From NCBI RefSeq assembly GCF_000834655.1, contig NZ_JXQQ01000065.1:55143-119142 (forward strand): a DNA stretch of 64,000 nt, in the 5' to 3' direction. This DNA is from Variovorax paradoxus (GTDB lineage Bacteria > Pseudomonadota > Gammaproteobacteria > Burkholderiales > Burkholderiaceae_C). Of the stretch, positions 25,196 through 33,943 are shown piece after piece. The translations under genes and the position numbers were made by a program. The stretch's first letter is position 1; every line of letters begins with the position of its first letter. The notes below the pieces were generated by a model. It was given only the letters and a program-made list of their open reading frames with translations, ran no database searches and was not told where the DNA came from.

Positions 25196-26527
25196 CTACG
25201 AGGCGAAGCTCGTCACGACGAAGGCAACCGACGCCACCGCCATCGCGGCCGTCGCTGCCCAGCCCAGCACGCGCCACCCCAACGGCAACCGAAGATCGCC
25301 CATGAGCCTGCGGCTCCCGGCCGCGAGCATCACGCCCACCATGATGGGCACCGACATGAGCGAATTGATCACCGCCGCCCACACCAGCGCCTTCATGGGG
25401 TCGATGCCGATCAGGCTGATGGCCATCGCGCACACCATGGCCGCGGCAAGGATGGCGTAGAACGCCGGCGCCGCGCCGACGGGTTTCTCCAGCCCGCGGC
25501 GCACCTTCAGGAATTCGGCGCACGCGTACGCGGCGGAGCCCGCGAGCACCGGCAGCGCCAGCATTCCCGTGCCCAGGATGCCGAGCGCGAACAGCACGAA
25601 GGCCGCATCGCCCGCCACCGGCCGCAGCGCCTCGGCGGCCTGCGCGGTCGATTCGACATCCAGCTGGCCCCCCGCATGCAGCGTGGCGGCCGCGGCGACG
25701 ATCATGAAGAATGCGATCGCGTTGGAAAAGCCCATGCCCAGCCAGGTGTCGAAGCCCAGCCGCCGCAGCTGCGCGGGCGCCTGGTGCGGCGCCTTGTGGA
25801 GCGGCTGGTCTTTCTCGACGCGCTCGATCTCCTCGACCTCCTGCGCGGCCTGCCAGAAGAAAAGGTACGGGCTGATGGTCGTTCCGAGGATCGCGACGAC
25901 CATCTTCACCGTCTCGGCATTCCAGGTCACGTGCGGCAGCACCGCGCCCGAGAGCGCCGCCTTCCAGTCCACGTGCGCGACCATGGCCACGCCCACGTAG
26001 GCGAGCAGCGAAAGCGTCAGCCACTTCAGGACGCGCACATAGCGCCGGTACGGCAGCCAGGCCTGCAGCCCCAGCGAGACCGCGCCGAAGGCCAGCGCGT
26101 ACAGCGCCTCGGGCCCGCCGATGGCCAGCCGCGTGACCTCCGCCATCGCGCCGAGGTCGGCCGCGAGATTGACGATGTTGGCAACCAGCAGCATCAGCAC
26201 CGCGGCCGCCACCACCGGCCGCGGCCAGAGCTTCGCGAAGGCCGAGGTCAGCCCGCGCCCGGTGGTCCGCCCGATGCGCGCGCTCGCGAGCTGGATGCCG
26301 ACCATCAGCGGGTAGGTCACCAGCAGCGTCCAGCCCAGGCCGTACCCGAACTTGGCGCCGGCCTGGGTGTACGTGGCGATGCCGCTCGGGTCGTCGTCGG
26401 CCGCCCCGGTGATGAGGCCCGGGCCCAGCTTGCGCCAGAAGCCCCGCCCCTCCTCGGGCGGTGCCGCCTGCCCCTCGGCGGGCGGGCCCAGGCCGTCGAG
26501 GCCCTTCAGCGGCGGCGGGTTCTCCAC
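25196..26527 (-). CDS. Nramp-related divalent metal transporter
   Basis: A 443-residue membrane protein of the Nramp family with about 11-12 helices. The first-helix motif reads GAADDDPSGIAT where classical Nramps have DPGN. The sixth helix reads GTTISPYLFFWQ, lacking the Met of the usual A-x-x-M metal site. These changes resemble Nramp-related proteins reported to carry Mg2+ rather than Mn2+ or Fe2+, so the substrate is open. I prefer the GTG at 26527, which has GGAG nine bases upstream. The GTG at 26542 directly abuts the katE stop. It is co-transcribed with katE (16-bp gap), so metal supply and peroxide defence appear linked. Confidence 0.85.
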   Translation of the reverse strand: MENPPPLKGLDGLGPPAEGQAAPPEEGRGFWRKLGPGLITGAADDDPSGIATYTQAGAKFGYGLGWTLLVTYPLMVGIQLASARIGRTTGRGLTSAFAKLWPRPVVAAAVLMLLVANIVNLAADLGAMAEVTRLAIGGPEALYALAFGAVSLGLQAWLPYRRYVRVLKWLTLSLLAYVGVAMVAHVDWKAALSGAVLPHVTWNAETVKMVVAILGTTISPYLFFWQAAQEVEEIERVEKDQPLHKAPHQAPAQLRRLGFDTWLGMGFSNAIAFFMIVAAAATLHAGGQLDVESTAQAAEALRPVAGDAAFVLFALGILGTGMLALPVLAGSAAYACAEFLKVRRGLEKPVGAAPAFYAILAAAMVCAMAISLIGIDPMKALVWAAVINSLMSVPIMVGVMLAAGSRRLMGDLRLPLGWRVLGWAATAAMAVASVAFVVTSFAS

Positions 26528-26542
26528 GGCACCCCGCTCCAC

Positions 26543-28963
26543 TTACACCCGCGGCGGATCGGTGTCGCGCGCCGGATGGCGATGCATGCCCACCGCGGCG
26601 ATGAAGTCGACCGTGGCGGTGTCGGCATGCGCCGCGTCCGCGAGGATCAGGCCCGGGTCGTCCGAACCGTCGGGCAAGCTCATCGGAATGCCGGCCTCGG
26701 TCAGCAATGCCTGCGCCGCGCCGAGCGCGAGGATGGTCTTGCAGTGGCGGTACTGGTCCTTCACGAACTCCATCGAGTGGCCGTCGGCGGCGAGCGCCTC
26801 CACCGCCGCGAGGCCGTCCGGCAGCACCAGCGCGTCGAAGAGGAAGCCCGGGCTGTTTTCCATGCTGGCATCGGCTTCGAGCTTGTCGCCGTCCGCCGCG
26901 GTGTAGGTACCCAGGCGCGGGCCGACCAGCCGCGGCACCGCCCCCGCCTGCACCAGCGCGGTGACCAGCTTGCCGATGGAGCCGCCTTCGGCGCCGTCGG
27001 CCACGAGGATCGCGATCTTGCGCGTGCGGATGCCGCCGTCACCGGGGCGGGCCAGCAGCGAAAGCGCGGGCGACTTGTCGACCTCGGGCGTCGCGGGCGT
27101 CTCCAGCGCCTTGGGCAGCGGCGCAGGCAGCTCCATGCCGAGCCCTTGCGCCACCTTGGCCGCGAGGTCGGGCGAGGCATTCAGCAGGCTCGCCACCACG
27201 CGCTCGCGTACCGCCGGCACCGTGACCTTCGAGAGCTCGAACCGGAAGGCGGCCGCGATGTGCGCCTGCTCCTCAGGCGTCTGGCTCTGGAAGAAGAGCG
27301 TGGCCTGCGTGTAGTGGTCCGCGAACTTCTCGGGCTTCACGCGCATCTTGTCGCTGCTCTCCTTGGCATCGAGGCGCTTGGCGACGCTCGCGAAACCCTG
27401 CGCCGCACCGGCCTGGAACGGGCAGCCGCCCGCCAGCGAGTTGGGTTCGTAGGCGACCCGCCCGCGATGGATGGCCTGGCGGTGCATGCCGTCCCGCTGG
27501 TTGTTGTGCACCCGCGCGATGGGCGCGTTGATGGGCAACTCGTGGAAGTTGGGGCCGCCCAGGCGCGTGATCTGCGTATCGACGTAGGAGTGGATGCGCC
27601 CCGCGAGCAGCGGATCGTTGGTGAAGTCGATGCCCGGCACCACGTGCGCCGTGCAGAACGCGACCTGCTCGGTCTCGGCGAAGAAGTTGTCGGGGTTGCG
27701 GTTCAGCACCATGCGCCCGACGATCTGCACCGGCACCAGCTCCTCGGGAATGATCTTGGTGGCGTCGAGGATGTCGAAGCTGAACTGCTCGGCCTGCTCC
27801 TCGGTGAAGATCTGCAGGCCCAGTTCCCACTCGGGGTATTCGCCGGCGTCGATGGCCTCCCACAGGTCGCGGCGGTGGTAGTCGGGGTCGGCGCCGGAGA
27901 TCTTCACCGCCTCATCCCACACCAGCGAATGCGTGCCGAGCTTGGGCTGCCAGTGGAACTTGACCAGCACCGACTCGCCCGCCTCGTTCACCAGCCGGAA
28001 GGTGTGCACGCCGAAGCCCTGCATCATCCGGTAGCTGCGCGGAATGGCGCGGTCGCTCATCTGCCACATCAGCATGTGGGTGGATTCGGGCATGAGCGAG
28101 ACGAAATCCCAGAAGGTGTCGTGCGCCGAAGCGGCCTGCGGCATGCCATGGTGCGGTTCGGGCTTGACCGCATGCACCAGGTCGGGGAACTTCATCGCGT
28201 CCTGGATGAAGAACACGGGCATGTTGTTGCCCACCAGGTCCCAGTTGCCTTCGTCGGTGTAGAACTTGACGGCGAAGCCGCGCACGTCGCGCGCGGTGTC
28301 CTTGGAGCCGCGCTCGCCAGCCACCGTCGAGAAGCGAACGAACACGGGCGTGACCTTGCCGGCTTCCTGGAACGGCGCGGCCCGGGTGTGCTTCGTCAGC
28401 GGCTCGTAGCACTCGAAGAAGCCGTGGGCGCCCGAGCCTCGCGCGTGCACGATGCGCTCCGGAATGCGCTCGTGGTCGAAATGCGTGATCTTTTCGCGCA
28501 GGATGAAGTCTTCCAGCAGCACCGGGCCGCGTGCACCTGCCTTGAGCGAGTTCTGGTTGTCCGCTATCGGCACGCCCTGGTTGGTGGTGAGGCGCTGGCC
28601 ACCGGAATCGACGCGCACGCGGTCCAGCGTGCCGACGGTGGCGTTGGTGCCTTCGGGCGCGACCGAGCCGGTCTTGTCGGACACGTTGGCTTCCGAGAGG
28701 GTGCTGCCGGTGGGCAGGCGCGACGGCGGCTTGGCGCTCAGGCCGACGGGCGCCTCCGGCGTGTGCTCCAGCGGCTTGTTCGTATTGGCGGGCATCGCGG
28801 CGGCGAGCGCCTGCGTGTCGATCGCCTTCTGTGCGGGGATGTCGCCCTTGCCCGCCGCGGCGGGCGCCGGGTGGGCGGGGCCGCTGTCGGTGTTGCGTGC
28901 CGCGGAGCGGGCGGCGTCGAGCGCGGCGGAAGGTGCCGTGCTGGCTCGGGGTTGCTTGGCCAT
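26543..28963 (-). CDS. katE: Large-subunit catalase HPII-type
   Basis: An 806-residue clade-2 catalase that dismutates hydrogen peroxide in the cytoplasm. Essential residues lie in RIVHARGSGAHG (His at about 172), LVGNNMPVFF (Asn at about 246) and the haem-ligand Tyr in RIHSYVDTQ (about 461). It has the extended N terminus and the C-terminal glutamine-amidotransferase-like flavodoxin fold (about 650-806, KIAILVADGAEGG) typical of HPII. The ATG at 28963 is used although its ribosome binding site is weak. In enteric bacteria katE depends on RpoS. Here a GCGTCCTACA element lies 62 bp upstream of the start and could be such a promoter. Confidence 0.95.
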   Translation of the reverse strand: MAKQPRASTAPSAALDAARSAARNTDSGPAHPAPAAAGKGDIPAQKAIDTQALAAAMPANTNKPLEHTPEAPVGLSAKPPSRLPTGSTLSEANVSDKTGSVAPEGTNATVGTLDRVRVDSGGQRLTTNQGVPIADNQNSLKAGARGPVLLEDFILREKITHFDHERIPERIVHARGSGAHGFFECYEPLTKHTRAAPFQEAGKVTPVFVRFSTVAGERGSKDTARDVRGFAVKFYTDEGNWDLVGNNMPVFFIQDAMKFPDLVHAVKPEPHHGMPQAASAHDTFWDFVSLMPESTHMLMWQMSDRAIPRSYRMMQGFGVHTFRLVNEAGESVLVKFHWQPKLGTHSLVWDEAVKISGADPDYHRRDLWEAIDAGEYPEWELGLQIFTEEQAEQFSFDILDATKIIPEELVPVQIVGRMVLNRNPDNFFAETEQVAFCTAHVVPGIDFTNDPLLAGRIHSYVDTQITRLGGPNFHELPINAPIARVHNNQRDGMHRQAIHRGRVAYEPNSLAGGCPFQAGAAQGFASVAKRLDAKESSDKMRVKPEKFADHYTQATLFFQSQTPEEQAHIAAAFRFELSKVTVPAVRERVVASLLNASPDLAAKVAQGLGMELPAPLPKALETPATPEVDKSPALSLLARPGDGGIRTRKIAILVADGAEGGSIGKLVTALVQAGAVPRLVGPRLGTYTAADGDKLEADASMENSPGFLFDALVLPDGLAAVEALAADGHSMEFVKDQYRHCKTILALGAAQALLTEAGIPMSLPDGSDDPGLILADAAHADTATVDFIAAVGMHRHPARDTDPPRV

Positions 28964-29024
28964 GTGTGTGGTGTCCGGTTGGGTTCGAGGGGACTTCAAC
29001 CTAGAGCGGCGAGCCGTGCGTTTT

Positions 29025-29034
29025 TGTAGGACGC
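29025..29034 (-). promoter_or_regulatory. Possible stress-type promoter element before katE
   Basis: Read on the minus strand the sequence is GCGTCCTACA followed by AAAAACG, 62 bp before the katE ATG. CTACAA resembles a sigma-S-type -10 with a C at -13. Related elements precede the DNA ligase, the PA2169-like gene and others. No convincing -35 is present. This is a pattern match only. Confidence 0.3.
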
Positions 29035-29217
29035 CGTAGCGAAGAGGCTGTCGGAGCTCAATGGGCCGAATCGCCCGGCTCTCGTCCCGGCGATCGAGCA
29101 CGGCATCGAAGGGGGGTTTCGATGCGAGGGGTGCCTGCCCTTTGAGGTCATTGCCCTCGCTTCGCATGCGGTGCCGTCCCACGCGCTGGCGGGCCGCCGG
29201 TTGCAAACATCGGCGCC

Positions 29218-29448
29218 ATGTCATCCAACCCCACCCAGATCAGCGCGCGCATCGTCGCGCCCGTCGAGTTCCGAGCCGGCGACGGCCCGTTGCTGGAGAT
29301 TCGCGAAGGCGAGTGCCAGGTCATCGTGGAGGGCGACAGCGCCGTGCTGACCTGGATCGACGATGGTCAGCCGCTGACCGCCGCCATTCCGAAGATCGAG
29401 TTCGACCGGTTCATCGAATCGGGTGCGATCGTTCTCGGCGTGAGCTGA
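29218..29448 (+). CDS. Small hypothetical protein
   Basis: A 76-residue protein of unknown function: MSSNPTQISARIVAPVEF, then a beta-rich acidic body (LLEIREGECQVIVEGDSAVLTWIDDG) and IPKIEFDRFIESGAIVLGVS. No signal peptide, membrane segment or cysteine pair. The balanced composition and start placement are gene-like, but the ATG at 29218 has no clear ribosome binding site. It lies alone on the plus strand between katE and the convergent DNA ligase, ending 18 bp from the ligase stop. Confidence 0.55.
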   Translation: MSSNPTQISARIVAPVEFRAGDGPLLEIREGECQVIVEGDSAVLTWIDDGQPLTAAIPKIEFDRFIESGAIVLGVS

Positions 29449-29466
29449 GCGCCGCGGCGCTTCGCT

Positions 29467-30567
29467 TCAGGACCGGCCTTTGCGTTCGCCGGCGAACACC
29501 CGTGCGAGTTCATAGGGCGGCGTGACCTCGCACTGCGCGTAGGTACAGGCGGCCGGCGGCTTGTCGGGCCGCCAGCGCACGAACACCGCGCCGTGGCGGA
29601 AGCGGTCGCCCTGCAGGTGGTCGTAGCGCACCTCGCACACGCGTTCCGGGCGCAACGGCACCCACGAGAGATCCTTGCCCGAATTCCACCGGGTCCGTCC
29701 GCCCGGTGCGCGCTGGCGCGCCTGCAGCGCGGCGGTGGCCGCATCGTCGGCGCCGATCCACGGATGCCCGCGGCCGGCATTGCGCATGAGCGGCGCCAGT
29801 TCGCGTGCCAGCGCGCGGCGCGTGGCCATGTCGAACGACGAGGTTGCGCCCACGTGCTGCAACACGCCCTGCGCGTCGTGGAGCCCGAGCAGCAGCGAAC
29901 CCACCACGCGATCGTCCGACGTGCCCGACTTGTGCCACCGCAACCCGGCCAGCACGCAATCGGCCGTGCGCACGTGCTTCACCTTGAGCATGGCGCGCTC
30001 GCCCGGCAGGTACGCGCCGTCGGCCCGCTTGGCGACGACGCCGTCCAGGCCCGCGCCCTCGAAGCGGTCCAGCCACTGCAGGGCGACCGCCCGGCTTTCG
30101 GTCATCGGCGTGAGGTGGATCGGCGGATCGACGTCGGCCATCAAGGCCTCCAGCAGCATCCGCCGCTCGCCCTGGCTGCGGCGCTGCAGGTCGCGCCCCT
30201 CGAGCGCCAGCAGGTCGAAGGCCACGAACGAGGCGGGGGTCTCCCGCGCCAGCCGCTCGATGCGGGACGCGGCCGGATGCACGCGCTGCAGCAGCGCATC
30301 GAAATCGAGCCCGGCCGCTCCGACGATGACGATCTCGCCGTCCAGCACGCAGCGGGCCGGAAGGCCTGCGAGCAGCGCCGCGTTCAGTTCGGGAAAGTAG
30401 CGGTCCAGCGGCTTGAGGTCGCGGCTCTGGATGCGTACACCCGACGCATCGCGAAAGACGATCGCCCGAAAGCCATCCCACTTGGGTTCGTAGAGGAAGT
30501 CGCCTTCGGGCGGCACGGCCTCGGCGATCTTCGCGAGCATGGGCTCGATCGGGGTGTTCGTCGGCAT
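29467..30567 (-). CDS. ATP-dependent DNA ligase
   Basis: A 366-residue ATP-dependent DNA ligase. The adenylation motif is EPKWDGFR with Lys29 as the nucleotide-accepting residue. Later motifs include VLDGEIV, FVAFDLLAL, GLDGVVAKR and LKVKHVRTAD, followed by an OB domain (RPERVCEVRYDHLQG). It has no polymerase or phosphoesterase domains, so it is LigC-like, not full LigD. Such stand-alone ligases support repair of oxidative or starvation damage in addition to the NAD-dependent LigA. The ATG at 30567 is preceded by GAAGG; a longer reading upstream lacks conserved residues. A CGCCTACAG element lies 84 bp upstream. Confidence 0.92.
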   Translation of the reverse strand: MPTNTPIEPMLAKIAEAVPPEGDFLYEPKWDGFRAIVFRDASGVRIQSRDLKPLDRYFPELNAALLAGLPARCVLDGEIVIVGAAGLDFDALLQRVHPAASRIERLARETPASFVAFDLLALEGRDLQRRSQGERRMLLEALMADVDPPIHLTPMTESRAVALQWLDRFEGAGLDGVVAKRADGAYLPGERAMLKVKHVRTADCVLAGLRWHKSGTSDDRVVGSLLLGLHDAQGVLQHVGATSSFDMATRRALARELAPLMRNAGRGHPWIGADDAATAALQARQRAPGGRTRWNSGKDLSWVPLRPERVCEVRYDHLQGDRFRHGAVFVRWRPDKPPAACTYAQCEVTPPYELARVFAGERKGRS

Positions 30568-30840
30568 GGTCCGGCCTTCGTTGGGTGGGATGAAAGCCGG
30601 CATGTTTTCGCGCCGCCGGTGGCCGCCATGTCGGCGCGGCGGGGCATGCACTGTAGGCGCGGCGCCACGAATCGGTAGCTTGCCGCGTCTTCTTGGCGGA
30701 CACGACGGCGTCGCCGTGCAGGACAAGAGCGCGACCTGCATGTGCCGATGGGGAATGCCGCGCCGCTGTGGCATTGTTCCTGTCGCCGCGAAGTGCGCGG
30801 CCATCTTTCAATTTCATCCACGCGGAAAGGAGCGCCCCTC

Positions 30841-31473
30841 ATGATCAAGATCGGCATCGTCGACGACCACGCGGTCGTTCGCTCAGGCCTGAAGGCTTTC
30901 TTCTCTACCTTCGTGGATTTCCGTGTGGTCGGCGAAGCCGGCACCGGCCGCGAGGCCATCGACATGGTGCGCACCACCGAGATGGACGTGCTGGTGATGG
31001 ACCTGTCCATGCCCGGGCAAAGCGGCATCGACGCGTTGGCCATGGTGCGCGCCAAGGCGCCGCAGCTGGGCGTGCTCATCCTGAGCGGCTATCCGGAAGA
31101 GCACTACGCAGTCAACCTGATCCGCCAAGGCGCGTCGGGCTACCTCAACAAGGAATGCGCGCCCGAGGAAATCGCCAACGCCATCCGCACCGTGGCGCTC
31201 GGTCGCCGCTACATCTCGGCCTCGGTGGCCGAGCTGCTGGCAGGCCAGCTGGAGCGCAAGGACAGCGAGCCGCCGCACAAGCACCTGTCGGAGCGCGAGT
31301 TCCAGGTGTTCCTCAAGCTCGCCAAGGGCGAATCGGTGGGCAGCATCGGCGAGGCGCTGTCGCTGTCGGTCAAGACGATCAGCACCTACCGCACGCGTCT
31401 CATGGAGAAGATGAACCTCTCCACGAACAGCGACCTCACCTACTACGCCATCAAGACGCAGTTGATCGATTGA
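30841..31473 (+). CDS. NarL/FixJ-type response regulator
   Basis: A 210-residue two-component response regulator. The receiver domain (1-120) has the acidic pair Asp8-Asp9 and phospho-acceptor Asp54 (VLVMDLSMPG), with the conserved Lys in GYLNKE. A LuxR-type helix-turn-helix follows (about 147-205: LSEREFQVFLKLAKG, SVKTISTYRTRLMEKM). The ATG at 30841 has AAAGGAG upstream. No histidine kinase is encoded nearby, so its partner is unknown. The phospholipase-D-type gene 22 bp downstream is probably co-transcribed. Target genes may include the surrounding stress genes, but no binding site is identified. Confidence 0.92.
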   Translation: MIKIGIVDDHAVVRSGLKAFFSTFVDFRVVGEAGTGREAIDMVRTTEMDVLVMDLSMPGQSGIDALAMVRAKAPQLGVLILSGYPEEHYAVNLIRQGASGYLNKECAPEEIANAIRTVALGRRYISASVAELLAGQLERKDSEPPHKHLSEREFQVFLKLAKGESVGSIGEALSLSVKTISTYRTRLMEKMNLSTNSDLTYYAIKTQLID

Positions 31474-31495
31474 GCATGCCGCGCGTTCTTTCAGC

Positions 31496-32776
31496 GTGAG
31501 GCACCGCAAGACCTTCAAGGCGATTGTCTGGACTTTCGTCCTGACCGTCGCCGCCACGCTGCTGGTGGTGAACCTCGGCGGCAGCGAGAAAAAGCTCGAC
31601 GAACAGGTGCGCCGCGAATACGCGCTGCACGATGCGCAATACCAGCGCGCCCTGGGCGTGCTGCTCGGCCCGCCCATCACCGGGGGCAACCGCTTCGAGG
31701 CGCTCTACAACGGCGACCGGATCTTCCCGCCGATGCTCGAAGCAATCCGCGCCGCGAAGCAAAGCATCACCTTCGAGACCTACATCTACTGGTCGGGCGA
31801 CATCGGCCGCGAGTTCGCCGATGCGTTGTCGGAGCGCGCGCGGGCCGGCGTTCCGGTGCACGTGCTGCTCGACTGGGTCGGCAGCGCCAAGGTGGACGAC
31901 GATTTCATCAAGGAAATGGAATCGGCCGGCGTGCAGATCCGGCGTTTCCACAAGCCGACCTGGTACGACATCGGCCGCATGAACAACCGCACCCACCGCA
32001 AGCTCCTGGTGGTGGACGGGCGTGTCGGGTTCACCGGTGGCGTGGGCATCGCGCCCGAATGGACCGGCAACGGGCAGGACCCGCAGCACTGGCGCGATTC
32101 GCACTACAAGGTCGAGGGGCCGGTGGTCGCGCAGATGCAGGCGGTGTTCATGGACAACTGGGTCAAGGTGTCGGGCGACGTGCTGCACGGCGAACGCTAC
32201 TTTCCACCGCTGCCCGCCGCAGGCGACGGCCGCGCGCAGGTGTTCAGCAGCTCGCCTTCGGGCGGCAGCGAGAGCATGCACCTCATGTACCTGCTGTCGA
32301 TCGCGGCGGCCACGAAGACCATCGACCTCTCCAGCGCCTATTTCGTGCCGGACGACCTGACCGTCGGCGCACTGGTCGCCGCCATGCAGCGCGGTGTGCG
32401 CCTGCGGATCATCACGCCCGGGCCGATCATCGATTCGCAGACCGTGCGCGCCGCCTCTCGTGCCGCGTGGGGCCCGCTGCTGGAAGCCGGCGCCGAGATC
32501 AGCGAATACCAGCCGACGATGTTCCATTGCAAGGTCTTCATGGTCGACGGGCTGCTGGTGTCCGTGGGGTCGACCAACTTCGACAACCGCTCGTTCCGCC
32601 TGAACGACGAGGCCAACCTCAACATCTACGACGAAGCCTTCGCTGCCGCGGAGACCGTGCAGTTCGAGGCCGACCTGAAGCAGTCCAGGCGGGTCACGCT
32701 CGAAGCTTGGAAGAACCGCCCTCTGCACGAGAAGGCGATGGAACACCTGGCGTCGGTGCTCTCGGTCCAACTCTGA
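31496..32776 (+). CDS. Cardiolipin synthase-like phospholipase D protein
   Basis: A 426-residue protein with an N-terminal membrane anchor (about 9-26) and two HKD phospholipase-D motifs: THRKLLVVDG (His167, Lys169, Asp174) and FHCKVFMVDG (about 343-352) followed by GSTNFDNRSF. This architecture is that of cardiolipin synthase B/C or related phosphatidyltransferases that exchange phospholipid head groups at the inner membrane. The start is a GTG at 31496; a nearby ATG is out of frame, and later starts would remove the anchor. It follows the response regulator by 22 bp, probably in one operon. Substrate specificity cannot be read from the sequence. Confidence 0.85.
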   Translation: MRHRKTFKAIVWTFVLTVAATLLVVNLGGSEKKLDEQVRREYALHDAQYQRALGVLLGPPITGGNRFEALYNGDRIFPPMLEAIRAAKQSITFETYIYWSGDIGREFADALSERARAGVPVHVLLDWVGSAKVDDDFIKEMESAGVQIRRFHKPTWYDIGRMNNRTHRKLLVVDGRVGFTGGVGIAPEWTGNGQDPQHWRDSHYKVEGPVVAQMQAVFMDNWVKVSGDVLHGERYFPPLPAAGDGRAQVFSSSPSGGSESMHLMYLLSIAAATKTIDLSSAYFVPDDLTVGALVAAMQRGVRLRIITPGPIIDSQTVRAASRAAWGPLLEAGAEISEYQPTMFHCKVFMVDGLLVSVGSTNFDNRSFRLNDEANLNIYDEAFAAAETVQFEADLKQSRRVTLEAWKNRPLHEKAMEHLASVLSVQL

Positions 32777-32780
32777 AACG

Positions 32781-32808
32781 AAAAAACCGCGGCCCGAGGG
32801 CCGCGGTT
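32781..32808 (-). terminator. Rho-independent terminator
   Basis: A perfect 11-bp inverted repeat (32785-32795 with 32798-32808, AACCGCGGCCC) is flanked on the left by an A run, which is a T run on the minus strand. It lies 26 bp beyond the stop of the PA2169-like gene and so terminates that transcript. It may also slow transcription coming from the phospholipase gene on the plus strand. Confidence 0.85.
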
Positions 32809-32834
32809 CCATGCGGGATTCAAGCGTTCCCAGG

Positions 32835-33815
32835 TCAGTCGCTTGCCTTGGCCGCGCGCGCTGCATTGCGCAGGTCGCGGATCTGGTCGTGGTTGCGCTG
32901 CGCGCCTTGCGCCTGCGTCTGCAGGACCTGGCGCACGCCCGCGGGCAATGCCTGCTTCAGGGCCTTCCGATAGCGGGCCACTGCCGCGTCTTCACCGCGT
33001 TCGCATTCTTCGAGGATGGACAGCTCGCTGTTCGCACCCAGGGCGCCCTTCACGTGGACCCAGCCGCGATGCATCGCGCCGGTGGCCGTGCCGCCTTCTG
33101 CAGGCTTGCCGCCGTAGCTGATGACGAGTTCCACCAGCTGGCTCGCCGCCGCCTGGCATTGCGCCGCGCGCGACGCGAACACCTCCTTCAGGCGGCCGGT
33201 TTCCACTTCTTCCGCGCAGGTGCGGAAGCCGTATTCGCCGTCGCGGGTGTTTTCGAGGAGGTCGTTCAACACGTCGACCACATCGTCGTTCGACAGCGGA
33301 TCGCCTTCGGGAATCGCGGTGTCTTCCTCGTTGAAGTAGAGGCGGTCGGCGCGCTCCCAGGCCGCGTGCGAGGCCGGGCGGGCGCGCTCCCAGTCGAGCG
33401 ACGAGTTGCCGCGGCGTGCTTCCCACTCGCGTGCGAGCGAAGGCTCGACGGCGGCGAATTCATCGACCGCAGAAGCGCGGCTGGACCAGCCCAGCTCGTA
33501 GGCCGGCCCGTAGTCGTCGTAGGTGCGCCCGGTCTCGTAGTAAGACTCGCGGTCGTAGGCGCCTTCCCAGTACGCATGTTCGGCGGTCGGGTTCACGCGC
33601 TCGGCCACGGCCTTGCCGCCGAGCCCGCCGACGACTGCACCGACCACGAGGCCGGCCGCTGCGCCCACAGGGCCGCCGACCGCACCGACGGCGGCGCCGG
33701 CCACGGCACCACCGGTGGCACCGACGCCGGTACCCACGGGATGCGCGCCGGGTGCGCCGGAGATGGGATCGCGGTTGAGATCGTCGTGATGAAGGGGGTT
33801 CTGGTCTCTTGCCAT
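32835..33815 (-). CDS. PA2169-like four-helix-bundle protein with glycine zipper
   Basis: A 326-residue protein. The N terminus is polar (MARDQNPLHHDDLNRDP), then a glycine/alanine-zipper segment (about 28-70: GVGATGGAVAGAAVG) could insert in membranes or oligomerise. A Tyr/Glu-rich linker follows. The C-terminal half (about 175-310) matches the PA2169 family (DUF2383) four-helix bundle: VVDVLNDLLENTRDGEYGF, AEEVETGRLKEVFASRAAQC and EECERGEDAAVARYRKAL. Related proteins occur in stress islands; the biochemical role is unknown. The ATG at 33815 has AAGGAG upstream. A strong terminator follows the stop. A GCACCTACA element lies about 91 bp upstream. Confidence 0.85.
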   Translation of the reverse strand: MARDQNPLHHDDLNRDPISGAPGAHPVGTGVGATGGAVAGAAVGAVGGPVGAAAGLVVGAVVGGLGGKAVAERVNPTAEHAYWEGAYDRESYYETGRTYDDYGPAYELGWSSRASAVDEFAAVEPSLAREWEARRGNSSLDWERARPASHAAWERADRLYFNEEDTAIPEGDPLSNDDVVDVLNDLLENTRDGEYGFRTCAEEVETGRLKEVFASRAAQCQAAASQLVELVISYGGKPAEGGTATGAMHRGWVHVKGALGANSELSILEECERGEDAAVARYRKALKQALPAGVRQVLQTQAQGAQRNHDQIRDLRNAARAAKASD

Positions 33816-33943
33816 GAGGGCTCCTTGAAGAAGGTTGAAGTCGAAATGAACAGACTTCATCCTGGGTGCCCGAAGATGTGCGGCCGTGGGGCTTGGGCGC
33901 GGGTGCTTGTAGGTGCAGTCGGGCCTCCGCGGCCTCGCGCGGT

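Noticed and set aside
24665..29029. A long plus-strand frame opposite the Nramp and katE genes
   Set aside because: Antisense shadow of two well-supported genes.
30760..30790. A sigma-54-like promoter (GGCA...TG) before the response regulator
   Set aside because: The spacing and the required GC at -12 do not fit.
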